Shown here: positions 7,933-17,710 of the stretch, in pieces
Position numbering within the stretch: the first letter of the stretch is position 1
Layout of the letters: every line of letters starts with the position of its first letter
The notes under the pieces: generated by a model
The model's input: only the letters and a program-made list of their open reading frames with translations
Databases searched by the model: none
What the model was told of the DNA's origin: nothing
Source of the DNA: Candidatus Gastranaerophilales bacterium
GTDB taxonomy: Bacteria > Cyanobacteriota > Vampirovibrionia > Gastranaerophilales > Gastranaerophilaceae
Length of the DNA: 57,865 nt
Direction: 5' to 3'
NCBI GenBank assembly: GCA_944324435.1
Contig: CALUWH010000012.1
Location: forward strand, 1 to 57,865
Program-made: the position numbers and the translations under genes

Positions 7933-8475
7933 ATGAACGACATCATACAAGTAGAGAACCTAATATATGAAATCAGGGGCGTGAAGGTTATGCTCGACAG
8001 CGACCTTGCTAAATTGTATGAAATCCCCACATACAGGCTTAACGAAGCTGTCAAACGTAACATAACCAGATTCCCGTCTAATTTTATGTTTCAATTATCA
8101 AAAGACGAATTTGAAGATTTGATATCGCAAATTGCGATATCAAAAGAAGGTCGCGGTGGCCGCAGATTTATGCCTTATGTTTTCACGGAACAAGGAGTTG
8201 CTATGCTTTCAAGTGTTCTGAATAGCGAAAAGGCTATTCAAATAAATATACAAATTATGAATACTTTTGTTCAAATGCGCCATTGGGCACTTGAAAACAA
8301 AGAAATTTCAAGACGTCTTTCAGAGCTTGAACATTACTTTATAGAGCATTGTAAAGACTATAAAGAAGATATGAAAGAAATTTATCAGGCGATAGATTTA
8401 CTGATGGACAGAACAAAGCCTGCTAAAATAGGATTCATAAAAACAGAGGATAAAAAGATTAAGGGTATAAATTAG
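7933..8475 (+). CDS. ORF6N (KilA-N-like) domain DNA-binding protein
   Basis: A 180-residue protein with the ORF6N domain in its first ~90 residues: the IRGVKVMLDSDLAKLYEI opening, then RFPSNFMFQLSKDEF, then YVFTEQGVAMLSSVL. The C-terminal part is helical. ORF6N proteins are typical of phages and mobile DNA and are presumed DNA-binding regulators, but here the gene stands alone between housekeeping genes. A 27-base perfect palindrome lies inside the coding sequence at 8118-8144. It ends nine bases before scpA, which has no ribosome site of its own. Confidence 0.85.
   Translation: MNDIIQVENLIYEIRGVKVMLDSDLAKLYEIPTYRLNEAVKRNITRFPSNFMFQLSKDEFEDLISQIAISKEGRGGRRFMPYVFTEQGVAMLSSVLNSEKAIQINIQIMNTFVQMRHWALENKEISRRLSELEHYFIEHCKDYKEDMKEIYQAIDLLMDRTKPAKIGFIKTEDKKIKGIN
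8118..8144. repeat. 27-base perfect palindrome inside the ORF6N gene
   Basis: The 13-base arm TTTGATATCGCAA is mirrored perfectly around one central base. It encodes the DLISQIAISK segment at the end of the ORF6N domain. It could be a binding site for the protein itself or simply a feature of how the domain is encoded. Confidence 0.8.
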
Positions 8476-8484
8476 AATATAGAT

Positions 8485-9360
8485 ATGGCAGTAAATAATA
8501 TAGATAGTACGAATTTACAACAGGAAATCGTTCACGAAGCAGAAGTGGACGGTATTGAGATACTTGTAAATATGGCAAAACAAGGAAAAATTGATCCTTG
8601 GAATGTCGATATTGTGGAAGTTACGGACAAGTATTTGATGCACTTATTTCAGTCGAAGGCACAGAATCTGCGGCTTACCGGCAGAACTCTTTTGTTTGCC
8701 GCCATTCTGTTGAAGCTCAAATCTAACGTTCTTGAAGGTTTGGACGTTTTGGATTTTGAACCTCAGCATGAAGAAGATTTTAACTATGATGATGAGATAC
8801 CGCTTGACTATCAGGAAGAATATATTCCGACAAACAACGTAATCTCAATTGATGAAGTTTTGCAGAGAAGAACAAGCGTAAGACTTAACCACAACAGAGT
8901 TGTTACCTTGAGAGACTTAATCAGGCAGTTGGAATTTTATGAAATGCTTGATAAGAAACAGTCTCTAAAAAATGCGCACGAGAGAGCAAAACGCAGAGTG
9001 CAGAACTATGCGAGACTTTCGCCGGACGATATTATTAACCTCGCGCATGATGAGTATATCGAAGACGGAGTTCAGAGACTCAAGGCAAACCTGTCCGAGA
9101 TTTTGAGCCGTCAGGACAGAATCGAATTGAACGAATTAACCCTTCTTGGAATGGATAAGATAAATGCGTATATTTCGCTTTTGTTCCTTACAGCAGAAAG
9201 CGATTATGATTTGGTTCAGGAGGAATTTTATTCTGATTTGTACGTTGTAAGACGTCCTCAAAATACGGAAGAAGAAAATCCTTCTCAAGATATAGATACA
9301 AGATTAGATAATGCACAAAGTGTTGTAGAAGACAAAGAGGCCGTCGGATGGAACAGCTAA
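8485..9360 (+). CDS. scpA: Segregation and condensation protein A (kleisin)
   Basis: A 291-residue ScpA, the kleisin that bridges the Smc heads in the bacterial condensin. It has the N-terminal GIEILVNMAKQGKIDPWNVDIVEVTDKYL segment, the acidic linker around residues 85-115, and a C-terminal winged-helix region (LLGMDKINAYISLLFL). No Shine-Dalgarno precedes the ATG. It lies nine bases after the ORF6N stop and TAGAAT sits six bases before it, so it is either coupled or leaderless. It overlaps scpB by 13 bases. Confidence 0.93.
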   Translation: MAVNNIDSTNLQQEIVHEAEVDGIEILVNMAKQGKIDPWNVDIVEVTDKYLMHLFQSKAQNLRLTGRTLLFAAILLKLKSNVLEGLDVLDFEPQHEEDFNYDDEIPLDYQEEYIPTNNVISIDEVLQRRTSVRLNHNRVVTLRDLIRQLEFYEMLDKKQSLKNAHERAKRRVQNYARLSPDDIINLAHDEYIEDGVQRLKANLSEILSRQDRIELNELTLLGMDKINAYISLLFLTAESDYDLVQEEFYSDLYVVRRPQNTEEENPSQDIDTRLDNAQSVVEDKEAVGWNS

Positions 9361-9893
9361 AATCAAGAATTGAGGCGGTTCTGTTTGTAACCGCAAAAGT
9401 GCTTCAAATAAATGACATAGCACAAATACTGGAAGAAGAGCCTGAAAAGGTCGAGGAAGCTTTGTTAGAGCTGATAATGGACTACGCATCAAGAGAAGGC
9501 GCTTTAGAAATTGACGATGAAAACGGATATATTCTGCAGGTTAAGCAAGAGCATCTGGATATTGTAGAAAAACTCTGCCCTGTAGAATTGAAACCGCCTG
9601 TATTAAAGACTTTGACGGTAATAGCGCTAAAAGAGCCTATAAGACAATCTTTGCTGAAAGAATTAAGGGGCTCAAATGCGTATGAACATGTTCAGGAGCT
9701 TCTTGAAAAAGGGTTAATTTCGAGACACAAGGATAAAAACGGTCGTTCATTCAATATAAAAACGACTCCTAAATTTGCGGAATATTTCAAGCTAAAAGGT
9801 GATGTCAGAACGCTTGTTAAAACATTGAATATAGATAAAGGGGTTAAAGATGACGAGCCAAAAGCAGAAGAAGGCAGTGTGAATGAAGGGTAA
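9348..9893 (+). CDS. scpB: Segregation and condensation protein B
   Basis: A 181-residue ScpB, a dimeric double winged-helix protein that binds ScpA in the Smc-ScpAB complex. It shows the family opening (EAVLFVTAKVLQINDIAQIL) and the second winged helix with GSNAYEHVQELLEKGLI. The ATG lies inside scpA (13-base overlap), and the end overlaps the next gene by 11 bases, so three genes are tightly coupled. Confidence 0.93.
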   Translation: MEQLKSRIEAVLFVTAKVLQINDIAQILEEEPEKVEEALLELIMDYASREGALEIDDENGYILQVKQEHLDIVEKLCPVELKPPVLKTLTVIALKEPIRQSLLKELRGSNAYEHVQELLEKGLISRHKDKNGRSFNIKTTPKFAEYFKLKGDVRTLVKTLNIDKGVKDDEPKAEEGSVNEG

Positions 9894-11349
9894 AATATTT
9901 TTTTATTCTTTACTTATTGTTGTACTATGCGGCGCTTTTTATTTCAGAAATAATGCCGATACAATTTATGCCGGGCTTGGTGATTATTATTACAAACAGA
10001 ACAACATAGAAAAGGCCCGGGAATATTACGAACACTCATTTGCTCTTGGGAATAACAATTCAAAGCAGAGGGAAGTTTACGTTAACTCAATAATTAATTC
10101 CCCCTTGACGCTGGACGGCCAGAAGAAACTTGCTGCAATAGCCGACGACAAAATTCAGGATTTGGCTTCATATAAAGCAAAGTCATTTTTATATGATTTA
10201 ATGAGAGAAATTCACAGAAAATATCCTTTGAACTATATAAAACAGGCGCCGTTTAACCAAAAAGTATTGCGCTGGGGTAAGCTTCCTATCACGTACGCGT
10301 ATATTAATACCGACAGAGTTCCCCAAACATTTGTACAAGAGATAGATTCAGCTTTTCAGACATGGGAAATAGCAAGTTCTCACGGAATATTGTTTTCCAG
10401 AGTTAACACAAAAGATGCAAACATACTAATTGATTTCCAGCAAAATAAGTCCGAGAATTTGGAATACGGAAAGAAATACGTTGTTGCATATACAGTTCCT
10501 GCAACTCATTTGAATAAATTGAAAAATATGAGTATAAAATTCTACCTTCAAGATCCTGCAGGAAATTACTTTTCAAAAAATCAGATTTATAATACCGCCT
10601 TGCATGAAATATTCCACGCGCTCGGGTTTATGGGACATAGCTATGAAGAGGACAATATAATGTATCTTTCCAAAGATAATAATACTCTCATTCAAGATTC
10701 GCGAGAAAGGCTGACAGAAGCTGATATAAACACATTAAAACTTTTATACAAAATAGAGCCTGATATAACAAATGCACAGGATTTAAAGGGAGAATACATA
10801 CCTTATCTTATTCTTGGTGATGCCAAAGAAGTCAATAGATCGAAAGCCAAGGAGGCAAAGAATTACATACGCAAAGCTCCGGGTTTACCCAGCGGATATA
10901 TTGATTTGGCTGAGAGCTACGTTGCAGAAAAACGTTACTCTGACGCGATAAAGAGTCTGGAAAAAGCTTTAAGGCTTGCTGATACGAATGAAGTCAAGTG
11001 TATAATTTATTATAATCTTGCAGTATCTTATTATTATATAAATCATAATGAAATGGCAGAGGAGTACATAAAAGAGGCATTAAAAATTAAAAATAGCGAT
11101 GAGATGAGATTTTTACTTGCAGAAATTTATGTAAATCAAAATAAACCGGAAAAAGCTGCAGAGGAGTATAAGTATTTAACTCAAAAAGCTCCAAAAAATA
11201 TTGATTACGCGATTAATTACGCCAACATTTATATAAGACAGAAAAAATATCTGGAAGCAAGAAAGATTCTTAAAAATTATATAAAAAACAATCCAAAAGA
11301 AAAGAATAATCCCAGATTTTCCTCATACGGAATCCTGCTTGCGTTTTAG
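9883..11349 (+). CDS. Secreted matrixin-type metalloprotease with TPR repeats
   Basis: A 488-residue protein. Residues 1-20 form a hydrophobic signal or anchor, and a TPR-like helix pair follows near 25-55. The zinc site HEIFHALGFMGHS starts near residue 242 and the Met-turn NIMYLS comes about 20 residues later; this is the HExxHxxGxxGH variant seen in cyanobacterial matrixin-like enzymes. From about residue 305 there are several TPR units (EKRYSDAIKSLEKALRLAD type). It probably cleaves or scaffolds envelope proteins. It overlaps scpB by 11 bases, which is unexpected for an exported protease. Confidence 0.8.
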   Translation: MKGKIFFYSLLIVVLCGAFYFRNNADTIYAGLGDYYYKQNNIEKAREYYEHSFALGNNNSKQREVYVNSIINSPLTLDGQKKLAAIADDKIQDLASYKAKSFLYDLMREIHRKYPLNYIKQAPFNQKVLRWGKLPITYAYINTDRVPQTFVQEIDSAFQTWEIASSHGILFSRVNTKDANILIDFQQNKSENLEYGKKYVVAYTVPATHLNKLKNMSIKFYLQDPAGNYFSKNQIYNTALHEIFHALGFMGHSYEEDNIMYLSKDNNTLIQDSRERLTEADINTLKLLYKIEPDITNAQDLKGEYIPYLILGDAKEVNRSKAKEAKNYIRKAPGLPSGYIDLAESYVAEKRYSDAIKSLEKALRLADTNEVKCIIYYNLAVSYYYINHNEMAEEYIKEALKIKNSDEMRFLLAEIYVNQNKPEKAAEEYKYLTQKAPKNIDYAINYANIYIRQKKYLEARKILKNYIKNNPKEKNNPRFSSYGILLAF

Positions 11350-11426
11350 CCCTCTTGATTTTCGCACTATTACGTTCTATAATCCGAATATCACAAATCA
11401 ATAAGAGAGAGTAGGAGTATAAAACT

Positions 11427-12869
11427 ATGAAAATATTGTATGCAGCTGCGGAAGTCTCTCCGTTTTCTAAGGCAGGCGGTTTATCTGATGTAATGGGGAG
11501 TTTGCCGAAAGCGTTGGAAAAAGATGCAGAGATTGCTATTTTTACTCCGCTCCACGGATGTATTGATTACAACAAATGGGGACTAAAAGAGCTTGAAAAC
11601 TCAGAAATATGGATAACATTCGGCTCTTCGCCGCAAAAGTTTAAGCTTCACATAGCAAAGCTTCCGGGAACTGATATTAATGTGTTTTTTGTTCAGAATG
11701 ACTGGTATTTTTCTTGTTTTCAAGAGGTTTATCCCCGCTGGCTTGATCCGAGATATGAGCACGAAAGATATATAGCTTTTTCTCTTGCAACATTGGAATA
11801 CGCAAAACAGCTCAACTTTAGAGCGGATATTATTCATTCCAATGATTGGCACACAGCCATGATACCTCTTTATATCAAGGCGAATTACAAGTTTGATGAA
11901 TTTTGGTCTAAAACTAAAAATGTTTTCGAGATTCATAATCTTGCTTATCAAGGAGTTTGGTTTGAAGATATACTTGATTTTGCCAATATGCGCAAAGATA
12001 TCGTATACAACGAATGGGGCTGTGAACACTATGGGCGTGTTAACTGGATGAAGGGTGCAATCAATTATTCGGATAGAATTGTTGCCGTATCTCCAAACTA
12101 CGCAAGAGAGATTCTGACAGGCGAGTACGGCGAAGGTATGGATTATACGCTAAGAGGTCACACCAATAAACTCGTCGGAATCGTGAACGGAATAGACTAC
12201 GATGTATTTAACCCGAAAACTGATAAAACACTTGTAAAAAATTATGATGTAAATTCTATAGAAAACAAAGAAGCAAATAAAAAGAAAGTTTTAGAAGAAT
12301 TCGGGCTCAAGTATAATCCGTCAAGACCTCTGATAGCATTAATCTCTCGTCTTGTAGAACAAAAAGGGCTGGACTTAATCCGTCAGGTTGAAGGAGATTT
12401 GCAGCACCTTGATGCGGATTTTGTATTTTTAGGCTCCGGAGACAAATCCTACGAGAATTTGTTCATCTGGCTTTCTAACAACACGCCGAATATTAGAGCT
12501 TACGTCGGTTACAGGGGCGATTTAGCAAACTTAATCTATGCAGGAAGCGACTTTTTCTTAATGCCATCCAAATTTGAACCTTGCGGTCTCTCTCAATTGA
12601 TTGCTATGCACTTTGGCTCACTGCCAATAGTAAGGGCAACGGGAGGGCTTGAAGATACCGTGACAGGATATCCGCTTGACAACTCAACCGGATTTAAATT
12701 CTGGGGTTATGACGGATGGGCGATGAAGGATGCTATTTTAACCGCTATGTACGTTTATAAAGATAAATACACCTTAAATGCTATGCGCAAAAGCGCTATG
12801 ACTTCTGATTTCAGTTGGAAAAAGAGTGCAGAGAAATATCTTGAAATGTACAAGTCCCTTATGAATTAA
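11427..12869 (+). CDS. glgA: Glycogen (starch) synthase, GT5 family
   Basis: A 480-residue GT-B enzyme that transfers glucose from ADP-glucose to alpha-1,4-glucan. The N-terminal KAGGLSDVMGSLPKAL motif (KxGGL, nucleotide-sugar binding) is present at residues 16-31. EIHNLAYQG, SRLVEQKGLDLI and the C-terminal catalytic-site region PSKFEPCGLSQL are intact. Length is normal. A TAGGAGT ribosome site lies before the ATG. No other glycogen gene is nearby. Confidence 0.96.
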   Translation: MKILYAAAEVSPFSKAGGLSDVMGSLPKALEKDAEIAIFTPLHGCIDYNKWGLKELENSEIWITFGSSPQKFKLHIAKLPGTDINVFFVQNDWYFSCFQEVYPRWLDPRYEHERYIAFSLATLEYAKQLNFRADIIHSNDWHTAMIPLYIKANYKFDEFWSKTKNVFEIHNLAYQGVWFEDILDFANMRKDIVYNEWGCEHYGRVNWMKGAINYSDRIVAVSPNYAREILTGEYGEGMDYTLRGHTNKLVGIVNGIDYDVFNPKTDKTLVKNYDVNSIENKEANKKKVLEEFGLKYNPSRPLIALISRLVEQKGLDLIRQVEGDLQHLDADFVFLGSGDKSYENLFIWLSNNTPNIRAYVGYRGDLANLIYAGSDFFLMPSKFEPCGLSQLIAMHFGSLPIVRATGGLEDTVTGYPLDNSTGFKFWGYDGWAMKDAILTAMYVYKDKYTLNAMRKSAMTSDFSWKKSAEKYLEMYKSLMN

Positions 12870-12920
12870 CTCTGTTGATATTTTCAAGGTATGCTGCAGT
12901 TATTTTACGCTGATTCTTTG

Positions 12921-12929
12921 TGGTATAAT
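12921..12929 (+). promoter_or_regulatory. Promoter of def-fmt
   Basis: The extended -10 TGGTATAAT gives transcription starting about ten bases before the AAAAAGGA ribosome site of def. This supports the ATG at 12951 over the upstream in-frame ATG at 12891, which lies before the promoter. Confidence 0.7.
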
Positions 12930-12950
12930 GTAGAAAAAGGATTAATAATT

Positions 12951-13556
12951 ATGTCAGTAAGAAAAGTTGTAAAATACGGGGAGCCGTCGCTTAGAATGCC
13001 TTCCAAAGAAGTTCATAAAGTGTCGCAGAAAATCAAGAATCTGGTCGCGGATCTTCTTGATACAATGTACAAACAAAATGGTGTAGGGCTTGCAGCACCG
13101 CAGATAGGCGAAAACTACAGGGTATTTGTAATTGATGTTTCAACCGGCGATGAGCCGTTGAATCCGATGGTTTTTATAAACCCCAAAATTATTAAAAAAT
13201 CAGGTGCAGTAATCAGCCACGAAGGCTGCTTAAGCTTTCCTGAGGCTTTTACGGACGTAAAACGATATGCAAACGTAATGGTTAAAGCGCTCGACAGAAA
13301 CGGCCGTTCTTTTGTGCTGGAAGCAAAAGACGGATGTTTGCTTGCAAGAGCTATTCAGCACGAATTTGACCATTTGGACGGAATTTTATTTATAGACCAT
13401 GTTATCAACAGGTTTGAGGCGGATGAAGTGTTGAAAAAATGTAATCTGCCGAATATTGAGGTTGATAAGATTCTTGATGAGCCGGAACTTACAGAAGAAA
13501 TTAACGTTCTTCTTGAAGAAAAATTAAAGAAGGAAGAAGAGAAAAAGAATGATTAG
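12951..13556 (+). CDS. def: Peptide deformylase
   Basis: A 201-residue metal-dependent deformylase that removes the formyl group from new proteins. All three motifs are present: GVGLAAPQ, EGCLSFP (with the Cys metal ligand) and HEFDHLDG (with two His ligands and the catalytic Glu). I place the start at 12951, behind AAAAAGGA. The longer in-frame start at 12891 lies upstream of the promoter and adds residues not expected in the family. The C-terminus has a charged Lys/Glu-rich extension. It overlaps fmt by eight bases. Confidence 0.95.
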   Translation: MSVRKVVKYGEPSLRMPSKEVHKVSQKIKNLVADLLDTMYKQNGVGLAAPQIGENYRVFVIDVSTGDEPLNPMVFINPKIIKKSGAVISHEGCLSFPEAFTDVKRYANVMVKALDRNGRSFVLEAKDGCLLARAIQHEFDHLDGILFIDHVINRFEADEVLKKCNLPNIEVDKILDEPELTEEINVLLEEKLKKEEEKKND

Positions 13557-14472
13557 TCTTGTATTTTTTGGCACACCTGATATCGGCCTTAAATCATTAG
13601 AGTCTTTTTATAATTCTGACAAGTTTGAGGTTCTTGCTGTCGTAACCCAGCCGGACAAACCGTCAGGCAGAGGGCAGAAGCTTACGCCGAGTCCTATCAA
13701 GAAGTTTGCGCTTGAACATGGGATAAAGGTTTTTCAGCCAAAATCAATTAGAAAAGAGCCTGAAATTATTGAGGCTTTGAAGGAATTGAAACCTGATTTT
13801 TTTGTCACATTTGCTTTCGGCCAAATACTTTCGCAAGAAGTGTTAGATATTCCAAAGTATGAGACAATAAATCTCCATGTGTCACTGCTTCCGAAATACA
13901 GGGGTGCAAATCCAATCCAGAGGGCGATAATTAATGGCGAAACCGAGACAGGAATCTGCACTATGATTACGGAATTAGGGCTTGACTGCGGTGATATCTG
14001 TCTTACTGACCCTATTGAAATTACCAACAATATGAATTGCGTTGAACTCTTCGATATTTGTGCGGAACGTTCACCCAAGCTGCTTGAACAAACCCTGATA
14101 GGTTTAAAAGAAGGAAGTATAACACCTAAGTGCCAATGCGAGGATGGTGTTTGTTTTGCGGACAAACTCAAAAAAGAGGAGTGCAAAATCGACTGGACAA
14201 AATCTGCGCAGGAGATTCATAATCTTGTAAGAGGTGTATACAAGTGTCCGGGTGCTTATTTTGAATATAACGGCAAGACAGTCAAGGTTCTTGAAACAGA
14301 GCCGCTTAATGAGAATACGGCAGCATCTTCAGTCCCCGGAGCTTTTATCAATGTTTCTAAGCAGGGTATTGATGTACAGACGGGAAATGGAACTTTACGC
14401 CTTATAAAAGTTAAACCCGAAGGCAAGGGCGAAATGTCAGCACGTGATTGGGCTAACGGAATCAGGCTGTAA
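13549..14472 (+). CDS. fmt: Methionyl-tRNA formyltransferase
   Basis: A 307-residue enzyme that formylates Met-tRNAi using 10-formyl-THF. It has the N-terminal Rossmann-type start (LVFFGTPDIG), the SLLPKYRGANPIQRAI catalytic/folate region (residues ~105-120) and LDCGDI. The C-terminal tRNA-binding barrel ends in WANGIRL. The def-fmt overlap is the classical arrangement: formylation and deformylation enzymes are made together. Confidence 0.96.
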   Translation: MISLVFFGTPDIGLKSLESFYNSDKFEVLAVVTQPDKPSGRGQKLTPSPIKKFALEHGIKVFQPKSIRKEPEIIEALKELKPDFFVTFAFGQILSQEVLDIPKYETINLHVSLLPKYRGANPIQRAIINGETETGICTMITELGLDCGDICLTDPIEITNNMNCVELFDICAERSPKLLEQTLIGLKEGSITPKCQCEDGVCFADKLKKEECKIDWTKSAQEIHNLVRGVYKCPGAYFEYNGKTVKVLETEPLNENTAASSVPGAFINVSKQGIDVQTGNGTLRLIKVKPEGKGEMSARDWANGIRL

Positions 14473-14512
14473 AAAAGGCGCCCGTTTTATTGCTCAAATA
14501 CAAAAACTATAT

Positions 14513-14776
14513 TTAGTCTACCCTTGTGAGCAGTTCGGTATAAGCATTTTTTGCAACGTATTTAAGATTATCTAATAATTTTTGCATGTTTTCATCCGGA
14601 ACATAAACGTATAAAGAACCGCCGCCTACCTGAAATTTATTCCGGATTTTTTCGGCTTCCGCCTTAACAGTTGAAGCTTTTAGTGCATTCTCTACAATCT
14701 CGCATGCCGGATCCGCTGTTTTGGTATATCTAAAAATTGCTCCAAAATTTGTACTAGAATTATTATTTATATGCAT
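14513..14776 (-). CDS. Small hypothetical protein
   Basis: An 87-residue protein starting at MHINNNSSTNFGAIFRY. The start is fixed by AAAGGAGTATT directly before this ATG; a longer frame begins 23 codons earlier without a ribosome site. The body is soluble and mixed helix/strand (GGGSLYVYVPDENMQKLLDN). I do not recognise a domain. The Asn/Ser-rich opening followed by NFGA may be a lineage-specific N-terminal tag (inference). It lies behind dxr in the same direction, 108 bases away. Confidence 0.65.
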   Translation of the reverse strand: MHINNNSSTNFGAIFRYTKTADPACEIVENALKASTVKAEAEKIRNKFQVGGGSLYVYVPDENMQKLLDNLKYVAKNAYTELLTRVD

Positions 14777-14884
14777 AATACTCCTTTCATTGATTTTAAA
14801 ACACGAAAAAATATTTTTTGCCGTTGTTAAAAATTTAAGTTTCACAATTGCAGGTTATTTTTCTATAAGACAGATATGCGGCAG

Positions 14885-16000
14885 TTACTTTATTTTCAAA
14901 AACTCTCTTGTTTTCGCTCTGATTTCGCAGTCGATTTCAAAGATTTCATCAATTGTCGGATTCTTTATGACATTGTGCCTTTCCATCATTGTTTCAACTG
15001 CACTAATTATATCAAAGAGCTTAATTTTCCCTGCAAGGAAATCAAATACAGCCTCTTCATTTGCAGCATTTAAACAAACCGTAGCGGAACCGCCTTCTCG
15101 TCCGGCATTATAAGCCATTCTGAGGGCTTTAAACTTATCCCAATCAGGTTTTTCAAAATCCAATCTGGCTATTTCGGAGAAACTAAAACTTCTTGATTTA
15201 ATCCCCTCAAACCTTTCTGGATAGGTTATTGCGTATTGAATCGGGATATGCATGCTCGGAAGCCCAAGCTGTGCGATTACGCTTCCGTCAACATATTCTA
15301 TTGCAGAGTGTACAATACTTTGAGGATGAACAACAACCTCAATATCATCATAATTCATCCCAAACAGGTGATGAGCTTCTATAACTTCCAGACCCTTATT
15401 CATAAGGGTAGCGCTGTCTACGGTAATTTTCTTTCCCATATTCCATCTTGGATGGGCTAAAGTCTGTTCAACCGTAGCATTTTTCATGTCTTCGACTGAC
15501 TTTCTTAAAAAAGGACCGCCCGATGCAGTAATTATAAGCTTATCAACCTGAGTTATATCTTTAATACACTGATGGATTGCGCAGTGTTCACTATCAACAG
15601 GAATAATATTTACACCTTGTTTTCCGGCAAGAGGCATTACAATGTCACCTGCCATTACAAGGGTTTCTTTATTTGCAAGAGCGATATCTATGCCGTTATT
15701 TATTGCGGTAATTGTAGGTTTTAGCCCGATTTTTCCAGAGACAGCAACCAGAATGATGTCATTTTCTTTATTTGAACAAATTTCTTCCAGCGTTGCAGTT
15801 TGTGCGCCTTCTATAAGTTCAGGTTTTGATGCAGAAGCGTACTCAGGCTTAAATTTTCTTATTTGTTCGTTAAGCAAATCTATATTACTTCCGGCTGTCA
15901 GCCCTATTATTTCAAACTTATCCGGTAATTTTTCTATAACTTCCAAAGCTTGGCGTCCTATAGAACCGGTCGAGCCAAGTATGCTTATTTTCTTTTTCAT
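14885..16000 (-). CDS. dxr: 1-deoxy-D-xylulose 5-phosphate reductoisomerase
   Basis: A 371-residue NADPH-dependent enzyme that makes MEP in the non-mevalonate isoprenoid pathway. The dinucleotide motif [14 protein letters not shown] is at residues 8-21. The metal and substrate segment [13 protein letters not shown] is near 135, followed by TASGGPF and the C-terminal catalytic region ([14 protein letters not shown]). It is slightly shorter than the usual 385-400. The start overlaps the rfbA stop by four bases (ATGA), so it is coupled to the rhamnose operon. Confidence 0.96.
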   Translation of the reverse strand: MKKKISILGSTGSIGRQALEVIEKLPDKFEIIGLTAGSNIDLLNEQIRKFKPEYASASKPELIEGAQTATLEEICSNKENDIILVAVSGKIGLKPTITAINNGIDIALANKETLVMAGDIVMPLAGKQGVNIIPVDSEHCAIHQCIKDITQVDKLIITASGGPFLRKSVEDMKNATVEQTLAHPRWNMGKKITVDSATLMNKGLEVIEAHHLFGMNYDDIEVVVHPQSIVHSAIEYVDGSVIAQLGLPSMHIPIQYAITYPERFEGIKSRSFSFSEIARLDFEKPDWDKFKALRMAYNAGREGGSATVCLNAANEEAVFDFLAGKIKLFDIISAVETMMERHNVIKNPTIDEIFEIDCEIRAKTREFLKIK

Positions 16001-16866
16001 TCTCTCAACTCTCTTACATAAGTATAATACTCATTATTCTTAAACTTTTTAGCGTTCTCAACAATTTCTTCTTTTGTCAGAAAACCGACCCTCATAGCAA
16101 CTTCCTCTAGACAGGCAATTTTTATTCCCTGATTTTCCTCTATTGTCTGAACATACTGCCCTGCTTGCAAAAGTGAATGATGTGTTCCGGTATCAAGCCA
16201 TGCAAAACCGCGCCCGAAGAGTTCAACATTAAGCTTGCCTTTTTCAAGATAGATTTTATTTAAGTCAGTAATCTCTAACTCCCCTCGCTTTGACGGTTTA
16301 AGAGACTTTGCATATTCAACGACTTTATTATCATAAAAATAAAGCCCTGTTACTGCGTAATTTGATTTTGGTTTATCAGGCTTTTCTTCAATAGAAACAG
16401 CCTTGCCGGTCGAATCAAATTCTACAACTCCAAATCGTTCCGGATCTTTAACATGGTAGCCAAAAACGGTAGCTTCGCCTTTTTCTGCTGATTTTACGGC
16501 TTTGTGGAGCATTCTTGAAAAGCTTTGCCCATAGAATATATTATCACCCAAAACTAAAGCCGCAGTGTCCTCTCCTATAAACTCTTCGCCTAAAATAAAC
16601 GCCTGCGCAAGCCCATCAGGACTTGGCTGAACCTTATATGAAAATTTAACCCCAAACTGAGTCCCGTCTCCTAAGAGTTTTTCAAAATTTGGCAGATCCT
16701 GTGGTGTTGATATTATAAGAATTTCTCTTATTCCTGCCAACATAAGCACCGATATGGGATAATAAATCATTGGCTTATCATATACGGGCAATAACTGTTT
16801 AGATACAGCCATTGTCGTCGGATAAAGTCTTGTGCCGCTTCCGCCCGCTAAAACAATTCCCTTCAT
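15997..16866 (-). CDS. rfbA: Glucose-1-phosphate thymidylyltransferase
   Basis: A 289-residue nucleotidyltransferase making dTDP-glucose from dTTP and glucose-1-phosphate, the first step to dTDP-L-rhamnose. It has the [16 protein letters not shown] nucleotide loop at residues 3-18, VLGDNIFYG and ITDLNKIYL. Length matches RfbA/RmlA. It shares one base with rfbD upstream (TAATG) and four with dxr downstream. Confidence 0.96.
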   Translation of the reverse strand: MKGIVLAGGSGTRLYPTTMAVSKQLLPVYDKPMIYYPISVLMLAGIREILIISTPQDLPNFEKLLGDGTQFGVKFSYKVQPSPDGLAQAFILGEEFIGEDTAALVLGDNIFYGQSFSRMLHKAVKSAEKGEATVFGYHVKDPERFGVVEFDSTGKAVSIEEKPDKPKSNYAVTGLYFYDNKVVEYAKSLKPSKRGELEITDLNKIYLEKGKLNVELFGRGFAWLDTGTHHSLLQAGQYVQTIEENQGIKIACLEEVAMRVGFLTKEEIVENAKKFKNNEYYTYVRELRE

Positions 16867-17693
16867 TAAGCATTCACCTCTTCAAATCTTAACTCCATAT
16901 AATCTTTCAAGGCGTCCTGCCAATTTCTGCAGATTTTTCCATTGTCCATAATGCTGTATTTGGGTCGTCTTGCAGGGCGCGGAAACTCCTCCGTTGTACA
17001 AGGCAGAATTTTAACCTCGCAATTTTTTAATATCTCTTTTGCAAATCCGTACCAACTTGTACTTCCGCTGCCACAAACGTGATAAGTACCATAGGGTTTA
17101 TCAAATAGTTTAATAATACCGTTTGCAAGCTCTACAGTCCAGGTTGGACACCCGATCTGGTCATCTACGACTTTAAGTTCCGGTCTATCCTTTGCTAAAC
17201 TTATCATTGTTTCTACAAAATTCTTACCATGGTGGCCGTACAGCCAGCTGGTTCTTGCAATATAATATTTTTCACAATACTTTTTAACAACCTCTTCCCC
17301 TTTAAGCTTTGTAAGACCATAATTATTAACAGGGTTTGGCTTATCCTCAGGTGTATATGGACTGTTTTTTGTCCCGTCAAACACATAATCAGTTGAAATA
17401 TAAACCATTACTGCCCCTGCTTCAGCACAAGCTTTTGCAACGCTTTCAGTCCCTGTTACATTTATCCGCTCGGCATTTTTTAAATCCTCTTCTGCCTTGT
17501 CGACATTTGTATACGCTGCACAATGTATGACAATTACAGGCGCCTCCTGCTTTATAAAGGCGGCAACCGCTTGGGCATTTGTTATATCAAGATTATTAAT
17601 ATCCGTTTCAATAACTTCATACCCCACATCTTCCAATATCGGGCACAAATCCTGCCCCAGCATTCCGTTAGCACCCGTTACCAAAATTTTCAT
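16866..17693 (-). CDS. rfbD: dTDP-4-dehydrorhamnose reductase
   Basis: A 275-residue short-chain reductase doing the last step to dTDP-L-rhamnose. The NAD(P) motif is TGANGMLGQ at residues 6-14. The catalytic YxxxK sits in [11 protein letters not shown], preceded by [10 protein letters not shown], and the substrate segment is RTSWLYG. It follows rfbB by 17 bases and overlaps rfbA by one base. Confidence 0.96.
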   Translation of the reverse strand: MKILVTGANGMLGQDLCPILEDVGYEVIETDINNLDITNAQAVAAFIKQEAPVIVIHCAAYTNVDKAEEDLKNAERINVTGTESVAKACAEAGAVMVYISTDYVFDGTKNSPYTPEDKPNPVNNYGLTKLKGEEVVKKYCEKYYIARTSWLYGHHGKNFVETMISLAKDRPELKVVDDQIGCPTWTVELANGIIKLFDKPYGTYHVCGSGSTSWYGFAKEILKNCEVKILPCTTEEFPRPARRPKYSIMDNGKICRNWQDALKDYMELRFEEVNA

Positions 17694-17710
17694 ATCAAAT
17701 TTTCTCCTTG

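Noticed and set aside
7933..8475. Prophage or integrated element around the ORF6N gene
   Set aside because: No integrase, phage structural genes or attachment repeats; neighbours are ordinary chromosomal genes.
12891..12950. N-terminal extension of peptide deformylase
   Set aside because: The upstream in-frame ATG lies before an extended -10 promoter and the family starts near the ATG at 12951.
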